Origin: Odoribacter lunatus
Lineage (GTDB): Bacteria; Bacteroidota; Bacteroidia; Bacteroidales; Marinifilaceae
NCBI RefSeq assembly: GCF_943193135.1
Contig: NZ_CALPCZ010000003.1
Span: 1 to 64,000 of the forward strand
Reading direction: 5' to 3'
Length of the DNA: 64,000 nucleotides
The position numbers and the translations under genes are program-made. The notes under the pieces were generated by a model that ran no database searches, had not been told where the DNA came from, and saw only the letters and a program-made list of their open reading frames with translations. Below are positions 44,745-54,101 of this stretch, piece by piece; position 1 is the stretch's first letter; each line of letters opens with the position of its first letter.

Positions 44745-47700
44745 ATGACAAAACACTTAAGTTTAGCAGTAATGCTATTTTTCTCTTTTTTCTTATGTGT
44801 GGGTAACTATGCATTTGCCGGAAAGAGAATGTCAGGTGCAATGACCGAACAACAGTCGGGTACATGTACCGGAGTGGTGAAAGACGCAGCGACGGGCGAA
44901 ACGATTGTCGGTGCGGCTGTGTTGGTGAAAGGAACAACCAATGGAAATTCTACGGATTTCGACGGTAAGTTTTCCATTGATAATGTTTCTGTGGGGAGTA
45001 CGTTGGTTGTTTCTTTCATGGGTTATCAGACCCAAGAAGTAAAATGGGACGGAAGTCCGCTTACGATTTCTTTGAAAGAAGACAATCTGAATCTGGAAGA
45101 GGTGGTTGTGGTTGGTTACGGTACGCAGAAAAAGTTGAATTTGACGGGTTCTGTGGCTAACGTAAACAACAAATTGATTGAGGCTCGTCCGATTACTTCC
45201 GTTTCTGCCGGTTTGCAGGGTTTGCTTCCCGGTGTTACAGTTGTTCAGAGAAGCGGTCAGCCTGGTTCGGATAACGGTACGATTCGCGTACGCGGTACCG
45301 GTACGTTCAACGTTGCCGACCCGATGGTGATTGTGGATGGAGTGGAATCTACCATGAATGACATTGATGCCAATGATATTGAATCAATTTCCGTATTGAA
45401 GGATGCAGCTTCTTCCGCCATCTACGGTTCAAAGGCTGCCAACGGTGTGATTTTGATTACGACCAAACGCGGTAAGACCGGTAAAGCTGTTGTAAATTAT
45501 TCCGGTATTTTCGGATGGCAGTCGGCTACCGATTTACCTGAATATGCTAGTTCTGCGGAATATGCCCGTTTGACCAATCAGGCTCGTATAAATAATGGAT
45601 ATGCTCCGACTTATACAGCAGAAGATATCCGTAAATTTGAGGATGGTTCCGATCCCGATAATTATGCAAATACGGATTGGCAAGGATTGTTTTACGAAGA
45701 TTCTGGATTCCAGCAGACACATAATTTGAGCGTTTCCGGTGGTAATGAGGCATTGCGTTATATGGCTTCTTTGGGTTATCAAAGTCAAGATGGTATTGTT
45801 CGTCATGCTAAAAAAGAGCAATATAACATGCGTTTGAATTTGGATGCGAATCCGAAAGACAATTTGGAAACGTCATTCAGTATGTCTTATTCTCATATTG
45901 ATTTGACAGAGCCGACTAACCCGTATGTTGGTGGTTTCGCACAATTCTTCCGTCAAGTAAATATGATTTCTCCGATGGTTCCTTATAAATATTCTGACGG
46001 TACGTATGGAAGAATCGGAGACGGTAACCCGATTGCGTGGTTGGATAACAATTCTACGAATGACCGGGTTCGTCATAATTTGCAGTCTATTGCTTCTGCC
46101 AAATATTATATTTTGCCGTCGTTGTCCGTAAAGGCGATGGGATCTTATAAATTGTATTATGAGGATATGCACGAAATGCGTAAAGCGTTGAAGTTTTCTG
46201 AAACATATACACAAGGTTCTGTAGATAAATTGTGGGAAGGTGCAACGCATTATGACCGTATTACCGGTGATGTAATTGCCGAGTATAAAGATTCTTTCGG
46301 AGCTCATAATTTGTCTGTATTGGGCGGTTATCATGCCGAATTGTATAAATACAAAAATACACAGGCTTATCGTCAAAATTTCCCGAGTAATACTTTGACT
46401 GATTTGAATGCCGGAGGTACTGCTAGTATGAGTAATAGCGGTTATACTCGTGAATTGGCAATGCTTTCTTGGTTCGGACGTATCAATTATGATTATGCCG
46501 GCAAATATTTGTTGGAAGCCAATTTGCGTTATGACGGTTCTTCCCGTTTTGCCCGCGGTAATCGTTGGGGTACATTCCCCTCTGTATCTGCTGGATGGCG
46601 TTTTTCTGAAGAAGGTTTCTTTGAATCATTGAAGGGAGTTGTAAACAATGGTAAGTTGCGTGCTTCCTGGGGTAAACTGGGTAACCAGGATATCGGCCAG
46701 GGATATTATCCGACAGTTTCTACCATGACCTTGGGATATAATTATCCTTTCGGAGGATCTATTTCTTCTGGTGCTAAAACAGTGTATGCAGCCAATCCGA
46801 ATTTGAAATGGGAAGAGACAACTACGTGGGGTGTTGCCATGGATTTGTCATTTATCCAGAAAGTAAATTTAACATTGGAGTATTACGATAAGACCACTGA
46901 CGGTATTTTGATGCAAGTGTCTACTCCGGTTACTTATGCTTTGAGTAGTTACTATGACAACGTAGGAAAAGTGAGCAACAAAGGTTTTGAAATTTCTGTG
47001 GACTACCGGGATTCTTTTGGTGAAGTAGACTTTAATTTCGGAGGTAACGTCGCTTTCAATACGAATAAGATTAAATCAATGGGGGATGTGAGAGAACAAT
47101 ATGGTAGCGGAGATTATTCATCTATTATGCGTGAAGGCGAAGCCATGAATAGCTTCTACGGTTATAAAACCAATGGATTCTTCCAGTCTCAGGCTGAAAT
47201 AGATGCTTATAATGCTGAACATAGATATGCTATTACTGGTAATACTGTACGTCCCGGTGATTTGAAATATGTGGATGTAAACGGTGATGGTGTCATCAAT
47301 GCAGATGACCGTGTTGTATTGGGTTCTTGGGATCCGGGCATAACTTATGGTTTTAATATTGGAGCAAATTACAAAGGTTTTGATGTAATGGCATTCTTCC
47401 AGGGTGCTGCTGACGTGAAAGGATATTTGGGTATTGAGGCTATCGGTTCTATTGATGGTGATGCTGCTAAACCTGCTAAATTGTGGTTGGATAGCTGGAC
47501 ACCGGAAAATACCAATGCCAAATACCCGCGTGCAACGATTGGTTTGAATGACGTAAGTATGCCGAATACCTGTTCCGATTTCTGGTTACAGAATGCAAAC
47601 TACCTTCGTTTGAAGAATTTGCAGGTAGGTTATACGTTGCCGAAGAATTGGTTGGCAAAAGCCGGAATTTCCAAAGTGAGAATTTACTATTCCGGTCAGA

Positions 47701-47816
47701 ACATTTGGACGGTAACCAATTTCTTGAAAGGTTGGGACCCGGAAGCTCCAGCCGGACGTGGTAACTATTATCCGCAAACGAAGGTACATTCTGTGGGTCT
47801 GAATGTTACGTTTTAA
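44745..47816 (+). CDS. SusC/RagA-family TonB-dependent outer-membrane transporter (locus 3)
   Basis: 1,023 residues. The signal peptide MTKHLSLAVMLFFSFFLC and the first 130 residues are nearly identical to SusC-1 (TGETIVGAAVLVKGTTNGNS, DFDGKFSIDNV), also at the DNA level. Then come LEEVVVVGYGTQKKLNLTGSV, the plug (ANGVILITTKRGKTG) and a divergent barrel ending VHSVGLNVTF. It is the pore of a SusCD complex whose operon also encodes two glycoside hydrolases, so the ligand is probably a fucosylated glycan. The upstream promoter faces this gene, so this is the locus expected to be expressed in the sequenced population. Confidence 0.95.
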   Translation: MTKHLSLAVMLFFSFFLCVGNYAFAGKRMSGAMTEQQSGTCTGVVKDAATGETIVGAAVLVKGTTNGNSTDFDGKFSIDNVSVGSTLVVSFMGYQTQEVKWDGSPLTISLKEDNLNLEEVVVVGYGTQKKLNLTGSVANVNNKLIEARPITSVSAGLQGLLPGVTVVQRSGQPGSDNGTIRVRGTGTFNVADPMVIVDGVESTMNDIDANDIESISVLKDAASSAIYGSKAANGVILITTKRGKTGKAVVNYSGIFGWQSATDLPEYASSAEYARLTNQARINNGYAPTYTAEDIRKFEDGSDPDNYANTDWQGLFYEDSGFQQTHNLSVSGGNEALRYMASLGYQSQDGIVRHAKKEQYNMRLNLDANPKDNLETSFSMSYSHIDLTEPTNPYVGGFAQFFRQVNMISPMVPYKYSDGTYGRIGDGNPIAWLDNNSTNDRVRHNLQSIASAKYYILPSLSVKAMGSYKLYYEDMHEMRKALKFSETYTQGSVDKLWEGATHYDRITGDVIAEYKDSFGAHNLSVLGGYHAELYKYKNTQAYRQNFPSNTLTDLNAGGTASMSNSGYTRELAMLSWFGRINYDYAGKYLLEANLRYDGSSRFARGNRWGTFPSVSAGWRFSEEGFFESLKGVVNNGKLRASWGKLGNQDIGQGYYPTVSTMTLGYNYPFGGSISSGAKTVYAANPNLKWEETTTWGVAMDLSFIQKVNLTLEYYDKTTDGILMQVSTPVTYALSSYYDNVGKVSNKGFEISVDYRDSFGEVDFNFGGNVAFNTNKIKSMGDVREQYGSGDYSSIMREGEAMNSFYGYKTNGFFQSQAEIDAYNAEHRYAITGNTVRPGDLKYVDVNGDGVINADDRVVLGSWDPGITYGFNIGANYKGFDVMAFFQGAADVKGYLGIEAIGSIDGDAAKPAKLWLDSWTPENTNAKYPRATIGLNDVSMPNTCSDFWLQNANYLRLKNLQVGYTLPKNWLAKAGISKVRIYYSGQNIWTVTNFLKGWDPEAPAGRGNYYPQTKVHSVGLNVTF

Positions 47817-47843
47817 TTATTAACGATTAAAAAGGAATTGAAT

Positions 47844-49475
47844 ATGAAAAGATTTTTTAAATATTGCCTGCTTTTAGCGGTACCGACAATGTTTGCCGGT
47901 TGTTCGGAAGATTTCTTGGACAGAGCACCGGGAGATGCTTTGTCACCTGCTACATTCTGGAAAACTGAAGGAGATGCCGATGTGGCTTTGACCGGTTGCT
48001 ATCGCAGTATTGCCAGTCCTTACCGTATAGAAGAGATGTGGTATTGGGACTGTACTACCGATAATCAGTACAATTTCCATACACATGAAGGTTATCGTTG
48101 TGTTGCTAACGGATCTATGGCTCCTTCCGGAGTTAGTATTGTAAACTATTTTAGTTTTTTGGATATCCGTACCTACAATGAGTATCTGATGCGGGAGAAT
48201 ACGATTGAGTTCTCTTCGGAGGCAAAGCGTAATCAATACCGGGCAGAAGTACGGGTACTTCGTGCAATGGCTTATTTCTGGAAGGTAAATTGCTACGGTG
48301 ATTTCCCGTTTACGGAAGAGGTGTTTGCAACTATAGAAGATGCTATGGTGCCTCGTACTGATAAAAATACGATTTTGGATTTTATTAAGAAAGAGTTGAA
48401 TGAGTGTATTGACGCTCTTCCTGCTACGGCTGCCGCCGGTAGATTGACGAGAGGTGCAGCTCAGGCTTTCTTGACCCGTGTATATTTGATTACCGGTGAT
48501 TATCCGAATGCTGCAGCAATGGCGAAGACCATCATGGATGAGGGAAAATATTCTATGCCGAAGCTGAATTATGAAGAATCATTCTATAAGGCTAACCAAT
48601 ACAATAGCGAAGTGATTTTCTCTACAGAGCACAATAAAGAAGGTAACTATAGCATGTGGTTTGGTGCTTATATGGCTAATGGTTACGGTGGTTGGTCGTC
48701 TATCGTACCGACACAGGCGTTGGTGGATGCTTATGAAATGGCAACTGGGGAGACTATAGAGGAGTCTGCTGATTATGATGCTAAAAATCCGTATGTAGGT
48801 CGTGACCCGCGTTTGCGTGCAACGATTCTTTATCCGGGGCAGGTGTATGATATTTATGGCCAAGAAGGTGATACGACAGCAAGAGGCAAAGGTTTCCCTT
48901 CTATCATACCGAAGAGTGGGGATTACGGTCCTGATGCTAATAACTGTACTCATACAGGATATAATTTCAAGAAATTCTACGGTAATTTGGATGAGTTTGA
49001 TGATATTTGGGATGCAGATAGGAATTTCCCTGTATTGCGTTATGCAGAAGTTCTGTTGTCGTATGCAGAGGCAAAAATAGAACAGAATCAGATTGATGCT
49101 TCTGTGTATGATGCTATAGACCAAGTACGTGAAAGAGTTCCGATGCCGAAAGTTGATCGGGCAAAATACAACAGTCAGTCAACTTTGCGTGAATTGGTAC
49201 GTCGGGAACGTCGGGTAGAATTTGCTTATGAAGGACTCCGCCGGATGGATATTATCCGTTGGGGTATAGCTCAAGACGTATTGAATCAACCGGTTGTACG
49301 TGTGATGGGTAAAATATTGGACACAAAGAATGCTGATGGAGATTTTGATGTAGAACTTACAACTCCAGAGCTTGAAGAAAATCGTACCTTTACGGTAGGC
49401 AAGAATGAAGTATTGCCGATACCGCAGACGGCTATCGATGCCAATCCGAATTTGAGACAGAATCCGGGTTACTAA
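47844..49475 (+). CDS. SusD/RagB-family nutrient-binding lipoprotein (locus 3)
   Basis: About 543 residues. The lipobox is FAGC (MKRFFKYCLLLAVPTMFAGC), followed by SEDFLDRAPGDALSPATFWKTEGDADVALTGCYRS, a textbook SusD start. RGAAQAFLTRVYLITGDYPNAA holds the TPR part, and the end reads LRYAEVLLSYAEAKIEQ, RRERRVEFAYEGLRRMDIIRWG and LRQNPGY. ATG 47844 is preferred over an in-frame TTG at 47838. It caps the SusC at 44745. Confidence 0.95.
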   Translation: MKRFFKYCLLLAVPTMFAGCSEDFLDRAPGDALSPATFWKTEGDADVALTGCYRSIASPYRIEEMWYWDCTTDNQYNFHTHEGYRCVANGSMAPSGVSIVNYFSFLDIRTYNEYLMRENTIEFSSEAKRNQYRAEVRVLRAMAYFWKVNCYGDFPFTEEVFATIEDAMVPRTDKNTILDFIKKELNECIDALPATAAAGRLTRGAAQAFLTRVYLITGDYPNAAAMAKTIMDEGKYSMPKLNYEESFYKANQYNSEVIFSTEHNKEGNYSMWFGAYMANGYGGWSSIVPTQALVDAYEMATGETIEESADYDAKNPYVGRDPRLRATILYPGQVYDIYGQEGDTTARGKGFPSIIPKSGDYGPDANNCTHTGYNFKKFYGNLDEFDDIWDADRNFPVLRYAEVLLSYAEAKIEQNQIDASVYDAIDQVRERVPMPKVDRAKYNSQSTLRELVRRERRVEFAYEGLRRMDIIRWGIAQDVLNQPVVRVMGKILDTKNADGDFDVELTTPELEENRTFTVGKNEVLPIPQTAIDANPNLRQNPGY

Positions 49476-49494
49476 TTTTATGTGTTTTGTTGAA

Positions 49495-49522
49495 GGGGGC
49501 TGACTTTCAGCCCCTTTCTTTT
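49495..49522 (+). terminator. Hairpin between susD-3 and the downstream genes (terminator or attenuator)
   Basis: GGGGCTGA and TTCAGCCCC pair, followed by TTTCTTTT, ending 15 bases before the next ATG. Matches the position of the hairpin at 5222-5266 in locus 1. Confidence 0.7.
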
Positions 49523-49536
49523 AATATGTGATTTTT

Positions 49537-51255
49537 ATGAAGTGGATATATGCGGGTTTGGGTGTGTTGTTGAGTGTGTTACTGTGGTGGCGGGTGGATG
49601 TTTCGATTCCTTACCAGTTGTGTGAGTGGGAGCAGGAAGGGTTGTTTTTGACGGATGGGGATTCTTTTTATAAGGCATTGAAGGGATTGGGCGGTTTTGG
49701 AGAATGGTTGTGCGGTTGGGGAATGCAGTTTTTTTCCGTACCTCATTGGGGGGCATGGCTGTTTGTTTTGCCCGTTTGTCTGGGGATGCCGTGTATGGCG
49801 TTTTTGTTCCGCAGGGCGGGGGTGCCGATGGGATGGGTGGCGATTGTTGCTGTGGTGCAGCTTTTTTCCCAATGTGATTTTTATTACCAATGGACGGGGA
49901 GTGTTTGCCTGTTGTTGGTCATAGCACTTTTATCTTTTTTCGTCCGGTGGCAGGACGGCAGGGTGAAAGCACTATGTTTCGCCGGGAGTATACCGGTGGT
50001 ATTTTATTTGTTGGGAAGCGTGGCAACGGTGTATGCTGTGTGCGGTATGTTGCTGTTTTTTTGCCGGGGCCATTGGAAAGCGACACTTTTGTTGCCGTTG
50101 GGGTGCTGGTTGTTTCCGCTGATTTTTCCTTTTGTGTCGCTGTGGGCTTTTTCTCCGGCTTTTTATTATAATTCTTTTATGGAGATGCCGTGGTATCATT
50201 GGCTGGCTTGGGGAGTACCGGTGCTGTTGTTGGCGTGGGGACGTTTATGGAAACGTTCAGGGAAGGTTCAAATGCGGTGGCAGGTAGTGACCGCAGTGCT
50301 GCTGTGGGGAATGGGTGTCGGACTCTTTTTGGGAGGGGAGAAGCTGGTGCGCAAGGATTCCAATCAATTGGTGTGGCAATTGAATCATTATGCTTTTACA
50401 GAGCGGTGGGAGGAGATATTGAATGTGTTGTCCCGTCAGCCGCTTACGAATCAGGTGTATATGAATTATGCAAATATGGCGTTGGCACAGAAGGGTGTTT
50501 TGGGGGATTACGCATTTCGTTTTCAACCGTATGGGGCTGGAGCGTTGTTGGTGAATAGCGGTAATACAGGAGTGGTGCGGATGGTTATGAGTGATGTGTG
50601 TTATACGGTGGGATGGGTGGCGGAGGCACAACAGCATGCGTTTGAAGCCCAGATGACGTTTCCGAAAGGGTACGGGGTGCAAACGATGATTAGGTTGGTG
50701 AAGACGAATTTGATATTGGGGCATTATGCCGTGGCGGATAAATATTTGTCGCTGCTGGAAAAGACGCTTTTTTACCGAAAGTGGGCACAGGAGTATCGCC
50801 GCTTTTTGTACAATGACGAGGCTGTGGAGGCGGATGCGGAGTTGGGAGAGAAGCGGCGCAGTTTGAGTAGGCATAATCGTTTTGCGATGTTTTACGGCTG
50901 GGTACCGGAATTGGAGGATATTTTGGATGCCAATCCGCAGAACGGGAAAGCGGTGGCTTATCTGGGACTTTCCTATTTGCTGACAAAGGATATGGAGGGC
51001 TTTCGCCGGTTTCTTGACAAGTATTACGGGACGGAGAGTCTGAAAGCACTTCCGCTTGCTTTTCAGCAAGGGGTGGTGGCGTTGTACCAGCAGGAAAAAG
51101 AACGGTGGGAAGAGTTCGGGGTTTCTCCGGAGGTACGGAAGCTGTATGAAAGTTATCAGGAGGCATTGTTCCAGACGAGGAACAACAGAAATCGGAAAGC
51201 TGCATTGGCTCCTTATTTTAAGGATACGTATTGGTTTTATTTAATGTTTGTATAA
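49537..51255 (+). CDS. DUF6057-like membrane protein (locus 3)
   Basis: About 572 residues, paralogue of the protein at 5279. The N-terminal 270 residues hold roughly seven hydrophobic segments (GLGVLLSVLLWW, AWLFVLPVCLGMPCMAFLF, VCLLLVIALLSFFV, ATLLLPLGCWLFPLIFPFV, WLAWGVPVLLLAWGR). The soluble helical half contains VRKDSNQLVWQLNHYAFTERWEEILNVLSRQPLTN, LSLLEKTLFYRKWAQEYRRF and the shared end DTYWFYLMFV. A GTG at 49528 is possible; ATG 49537 starts the hydrophobic leader. Placed between SusD and the CxxCH lipoprotein as in locus 1. Function unknown. Confidence 0.8.
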   Translation: MKWIYAGLGVLLSVLLWWRVDVSIPYQLCEWEQEGLFLTDGDSFYKALKGLGGFGEWLCGWGMQFFSVPHWGAWLFVLPVCLGMPCMAFLFRRAGVPMGWVAIVAVVQLFSQCDFYYQWTGSVCLLLVIALLSFFVRWQDGRVKALCFAGSIPVVFYLLGSVATVYAVCGMLLFFCRGHWKATLLLPLGCWLFPLIFPFVSLWAFSPAFYYNSFMEMPWYHWLAWGVPVLLLAWGRLWKRSGKVQMRWQVVTAVLLWGMGVGLFLGGEKLVRKDSNQLVWQLNHYAFTERWEEILNVLSRQPLTNQVYMNYANMALAQKGVLGDYAFRFQPYGAGALLVNSGNTGVVRMVMSDVCYTVGWVAEAQQHAFEAQMTFPKGYGVQTMIRLVKTNLILGHYAVADKYLSLLEKTLFYRKWAQEYRRFLYNDEAVEADAELGEKRRSLSRHNRFAMFYGWVPELEDILDANPQNGKAVAYLGLSYLLTKDMEGFRRFLDKYYGTESLKALPLAFQQGVVALYQQEKERWEEFGVSPEVRKLYESYQEALFQTRNNRNRKAALAPYFKDTYWFYLMFV

Positions 51256-51258
51256 GGG

Positions 51259-52710
51259 ATGAAATGGTGGATGTTTTGTTTTGTGTTTGCCTGTGTGGCA
51301 TGCGGGAGGGAGTTCCGGATTGACGGACATTTGGAGGATGCCTCTCCTTTGGAAAGGAGTTATTCGGAAGTTGTTGTTCCGGGTAATATCGCTCCGCTTA
51401 ATTTCTTTATGCCGGAGGGGGAAGCGATTGTCCTGTCATACGAAGAGCGGCGGATTGTTGCATTATGCCGGGACGGAGCGGCGATTCCGCACATGAAGGA
51501 GTGGAAAAAACTGTTGGCGGCGGCCAAAGGAAAGAGAATCCGGGCGGAACATTGTGTCCGGACAGAGGAGGGGTGGAAGGCTTACCGGCCTTTTTGTCTG
51601 ACCGTGGCGGAAGAACCGATAGATCCTTATCTGGTGTACAGGCTGATACCGCCGGGATATGAGATGTGGCACGATATGGGAATTTATCAGCGTAATCTGG
51701 AGAATTTCGATGAGCGGGCTGTTCTTACGAATGAGCAGACGGGGCGTAATTGCATGAATTGTCACTCTTTTTGTATGCAGAATCCGGATAAGATGACGTT
51801 TCATTTGCGAGCCAAGCACGGAGGAACTATCCTATCGGAGGAGGGAAAGGTGGTGAAGCTGGATACGAAGACGGACCGGACGATTTCCGCGCTGGTATAT
51901 CCTTATTGGCATCCGGGAGGTGAGTTTATCGCTTATTCGGTGAATGATACGAAGCAGCTTTTCCATACACATCACCGGAACCGCATAGAGGTGATGGACC
52001 TGGCTTCGGATGTGGTGGTGTATGATGTACGGCGGAATGAGGTGTTTACGTCGCCTTTGCTGTTTGATGAAGAGGCGTATGAAACGTTTCCGGCTTTTTC
52101 TCCGGACGGGAAAAAACTGTATTTTTGTTCGGCGCGCAAGCGGTCTATGCCCGATGAGTATGAGCAGGTGAAGTATAGTTTGTGCAGTATTGATTTTGAT
52201 GCCGAAAGCCGGACATTCGGCGAGAAGGTGGATACGTTGTATCAGGGGGAGCGTTACGGGAAGAGCGTGTCGTTTCCGCGGGTTTCTCCGGACGGTAGGT
52301 TTTTGATGTTTACCTTGTCCGATTACGGGAACTTTTCTATCTGGCATCAGGAAGCGGATTTGTGGATGCTCGATTTGAAGACGTCGGCATGTTATCCGCT
52401 GGAGGCTTTAAATAGTGAAAGTGTAGAGAGTTATCACACGTGGAGCGGTAACGGCCGTTGGGTGGTTTTCAGCAGCCGGCGGGGAGACGGGCTTTATACG
52501 TGTCCGTATATTGCTTATATTGATACGGAGGGGGTAGTGCATAAGCCTTTTGTGTTGCCGCAGAAAAAAGGAAATTTTTATAAGCGTTTTCTTTATTCGT
52601 TTAATGTTCCCGAATTGGTGAAGGCTCCGGTATCGGTCAGCCGTTACCGGTTGCTTCGGACGGCTTTGCAGGATGAGTGTTTGAAAGTAAAGGCAAGAAT
52701 TGATAATTAA
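51259..52710 (+). CDS. PD40/TolB-type beta-propeller lipoprotein with a CxxCH motif (locus 3)
   Basis: 483 residues, paralogue of the protein at 6767. The lipobox FACVAC (MKWWMFCFVFACVAC) precedes NIAPLNFFMPEGEAIV, also found in the paralogue as NIAPPNFVILEKAEA. NCMNCHSF holds the CxxCH. The propeller repeats are YPYWHPGGEFIAYSV, FPAFSPDGKKLYFCSARKR, FPRVSPDGRFLMFTLSDYGNFSIWH and SYHTWSGNGRWVVFSSRRGDG. It starts 3 bases after the preceding stop. Conservation of the CxxCH in both copies argues that it matters; haem attachment is inferred. Confidence 0.8.
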   Translation: MKWWMFCFVFACVACGREFRIDGHLEDASPLERSYSEVVVPGNIAPLNFFMPEGEAIVLSYEERRIVALCRDGAAIPHMKEWKKLLAAAKGKRIRAEHCVRTEEGWKAYRPFCLTVAEEPIDPYLVYRLIPPGYEMWHDMGIYQRNLENFDERAVLTNEQTGRNCMNCHSFCMQNPDKMTFHLRAKHGGTILSEEGKVVKLDTKTDRTISALVYPYWHPGGEFIAYSVNDTKQLFHTHHRNRIEVMDLASDVVVYDVRRNEVFTSPLLFDEEAYETFPAFSPDGKKLYFCSARKRSMPDEYEQVKYSLCSIDFDAESRTFGEKVDTLYQGERYGKSVSFPRVSPDGRFLMFTLSDYGNFSIWHQEADLWMLDLKTSACYPLEALNSESVESYHTWSGNGRWVVFSSRRGDGLYTCPYIAYIDTEGVVHKPFVLPQKKGNFYKRFLYSFNVPELVKAPVSVSRYRLLRTALQDECLKVKARIDN

Positions 52711-52721
52711 TAAAATCGGTT

Positions 52722-54101
52722 ATGAGTGGATTGAAAAAATGTATGGCGTGTATCTGCGGATTTGTTTTCGCATGCCAAGTGTACGCGCAAGAAGAAAATA
52801 GTTTTGTACACGAGCAGTCCGACGGGTATGAATGGCCGACGGATAAGGCGGTTCTGGAGAAATTGGAAAAGTGGCAGGATCAGAAGTTCGGGGTGTTGTT
52901 CCATTGGGGTCTGTATTCCGTGCCGGGAATTGTGGAGTCGTGGCAGATTTGTTCGGAAGGGTGGATTACGCGTCCCGGAGAGTATACGTATGAGGGGTAT
53001 AAGGAGTGGTATTGGGGATTGGCCAATGTCTTTAATCCGACGGCGTTTAATCCGGAACAGTGGGCGGAAGTAATGAAAGATGCGGGTATGAAGTATATGA
53101 TATTCACGACGAAACATCATGACGGTTTTTGTATGTTTGATTCTAAGTACACGGATTTTTCCATTGCCAAAGGTCCTTTTGCGGATAATTCCCGCAGGGA
53201 TGTGGCGCGTTATGTGTTTGATGCTTTTCGGGAAAAGGATTTTATGATTGGGTGTTATTTTTCCAAGCCGGATTGGCATTGCAAGTGGTTTTGGAATCCT
53301 TACTATGCTACGCCGAACCGTATGCAGAATTATAAACGGGAGCAGCATCCGGATTGGTGGAAAAAGTATCAGGATTTTACGAAGAATCAGCTTACCGAGT
53401 TGATGGAGGATTACGGACAGTTCGATATTTTGTGGCTGGATGGCGGTTGGATTACCGGCGAGGAGGTTTATCTGGATGATGTGCTTTCAAAAGCCCGGTC
53501 GGGAAAGCAACGGGGATTGATTGCGGTGGACCGGACGATTAAGGGAAAGAATGAGAATTACCAGACGCCGGAGCGCAGTATCCCGGACAGACAGATAAAT
53601 CATCCGTGGGAGAGTTGCATTACGTTGTCGCACAGTTGGGCATGGGCTCCGGATGCCAAATATAAGACGTCGAATCAGGTGGTGAACATTTTGGCGGAGA
53701 TAACGGCCAAGGGTGGTTGTTTGTTGTTGGGTGTCGGACCTACACCGGAGGGTATTATACAGCCGGAAGTGGAAGAGAGTCTGAAAGGTGTGGGGAAGTG
53801 GTTGCGTGCGAATGGAAAAGCAATTTATGCTACTCGTACGACTCCGCATTATCATGATGGAAATGTGTGGTTTACGGCAGATAAGGATGGGAATACGCTG
53901 TATGCCGTGTATGCGTTGCCTGATGACGAGGTATTGCCGGGAACGGTTCTGTGGACTGGTAATGTGCCGGAAGGCGATATGATATTGTTGGGGGATGGTC
54001 GGAAATTGAGGTATAAGGTTGTGGGTGAGCAGGTGACGGTGACATTGCCCAAAGGGTTGAAAAATGAGTCGATAGCTTTACAGTTTACACGAAAAAGATG
54101 A
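52722..54101 (+). CDS. Alpha-L-fucosidase, GH29 family (locus 3)
   Basis: 459 residues with signal peptide (CMACICGFVFACQVYAQ). GH29 barrel: GVLFHWGLYSVPG, FTTKHHDGFCMFDSKYTDF, IGCYFSKPDWH and FDILWLDGGWITG with the nucleophile D240. It ends with a short beta domain (LPKGLKNESIALQFTRKR). The usual second half of larger GH29 enzymes is absent. Eleven bases after the CxxCH lipoprotein and overlapping the GH3 gene by 4 bases, so part of the locus 3 operon. Expected to release fucose from imported or surface-bound glycans. Confidence 0.92.
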   Translation: MSGLKKCMACICGFVFACQVYAQEENSFVHEQSDGYEWPTDKAVLEKLEKWQDQKFGVLFHWGLYSVPGIVESWQICSEGWITRPGEYTYEGYKEWYWGLANVFNPTAFNPEQWAEVMKDAGMKYMIFTTKHHDGFCMFDSKYTDFSIAKGPFADNSRRDVARYVFDAFREKDFMIGCYFSKPDWHCKWFWNPYYATPNRMQNYKREQHPDWWKKYQDFTKNQLTELMEDYGQFDILWLDGGWITGEEVYLDDVLSKARSGKQRGLIAVDRTIKGKNENYQTPERSIPDRQINHPWESCITLSHSWAWAPDAKYKTSNQVVNILAEITAKGGCLLLGVGPTPEGIIQPEVEESLKGVGKWLRANGKAIYATRTTPHYHDGNVWFTADKDGNTLYAVYALPDDEVLPGTVLWTGNVPEGDMILLGDGRKLRYKVVGEQVTVTLPKGLKNESIALQFTRKR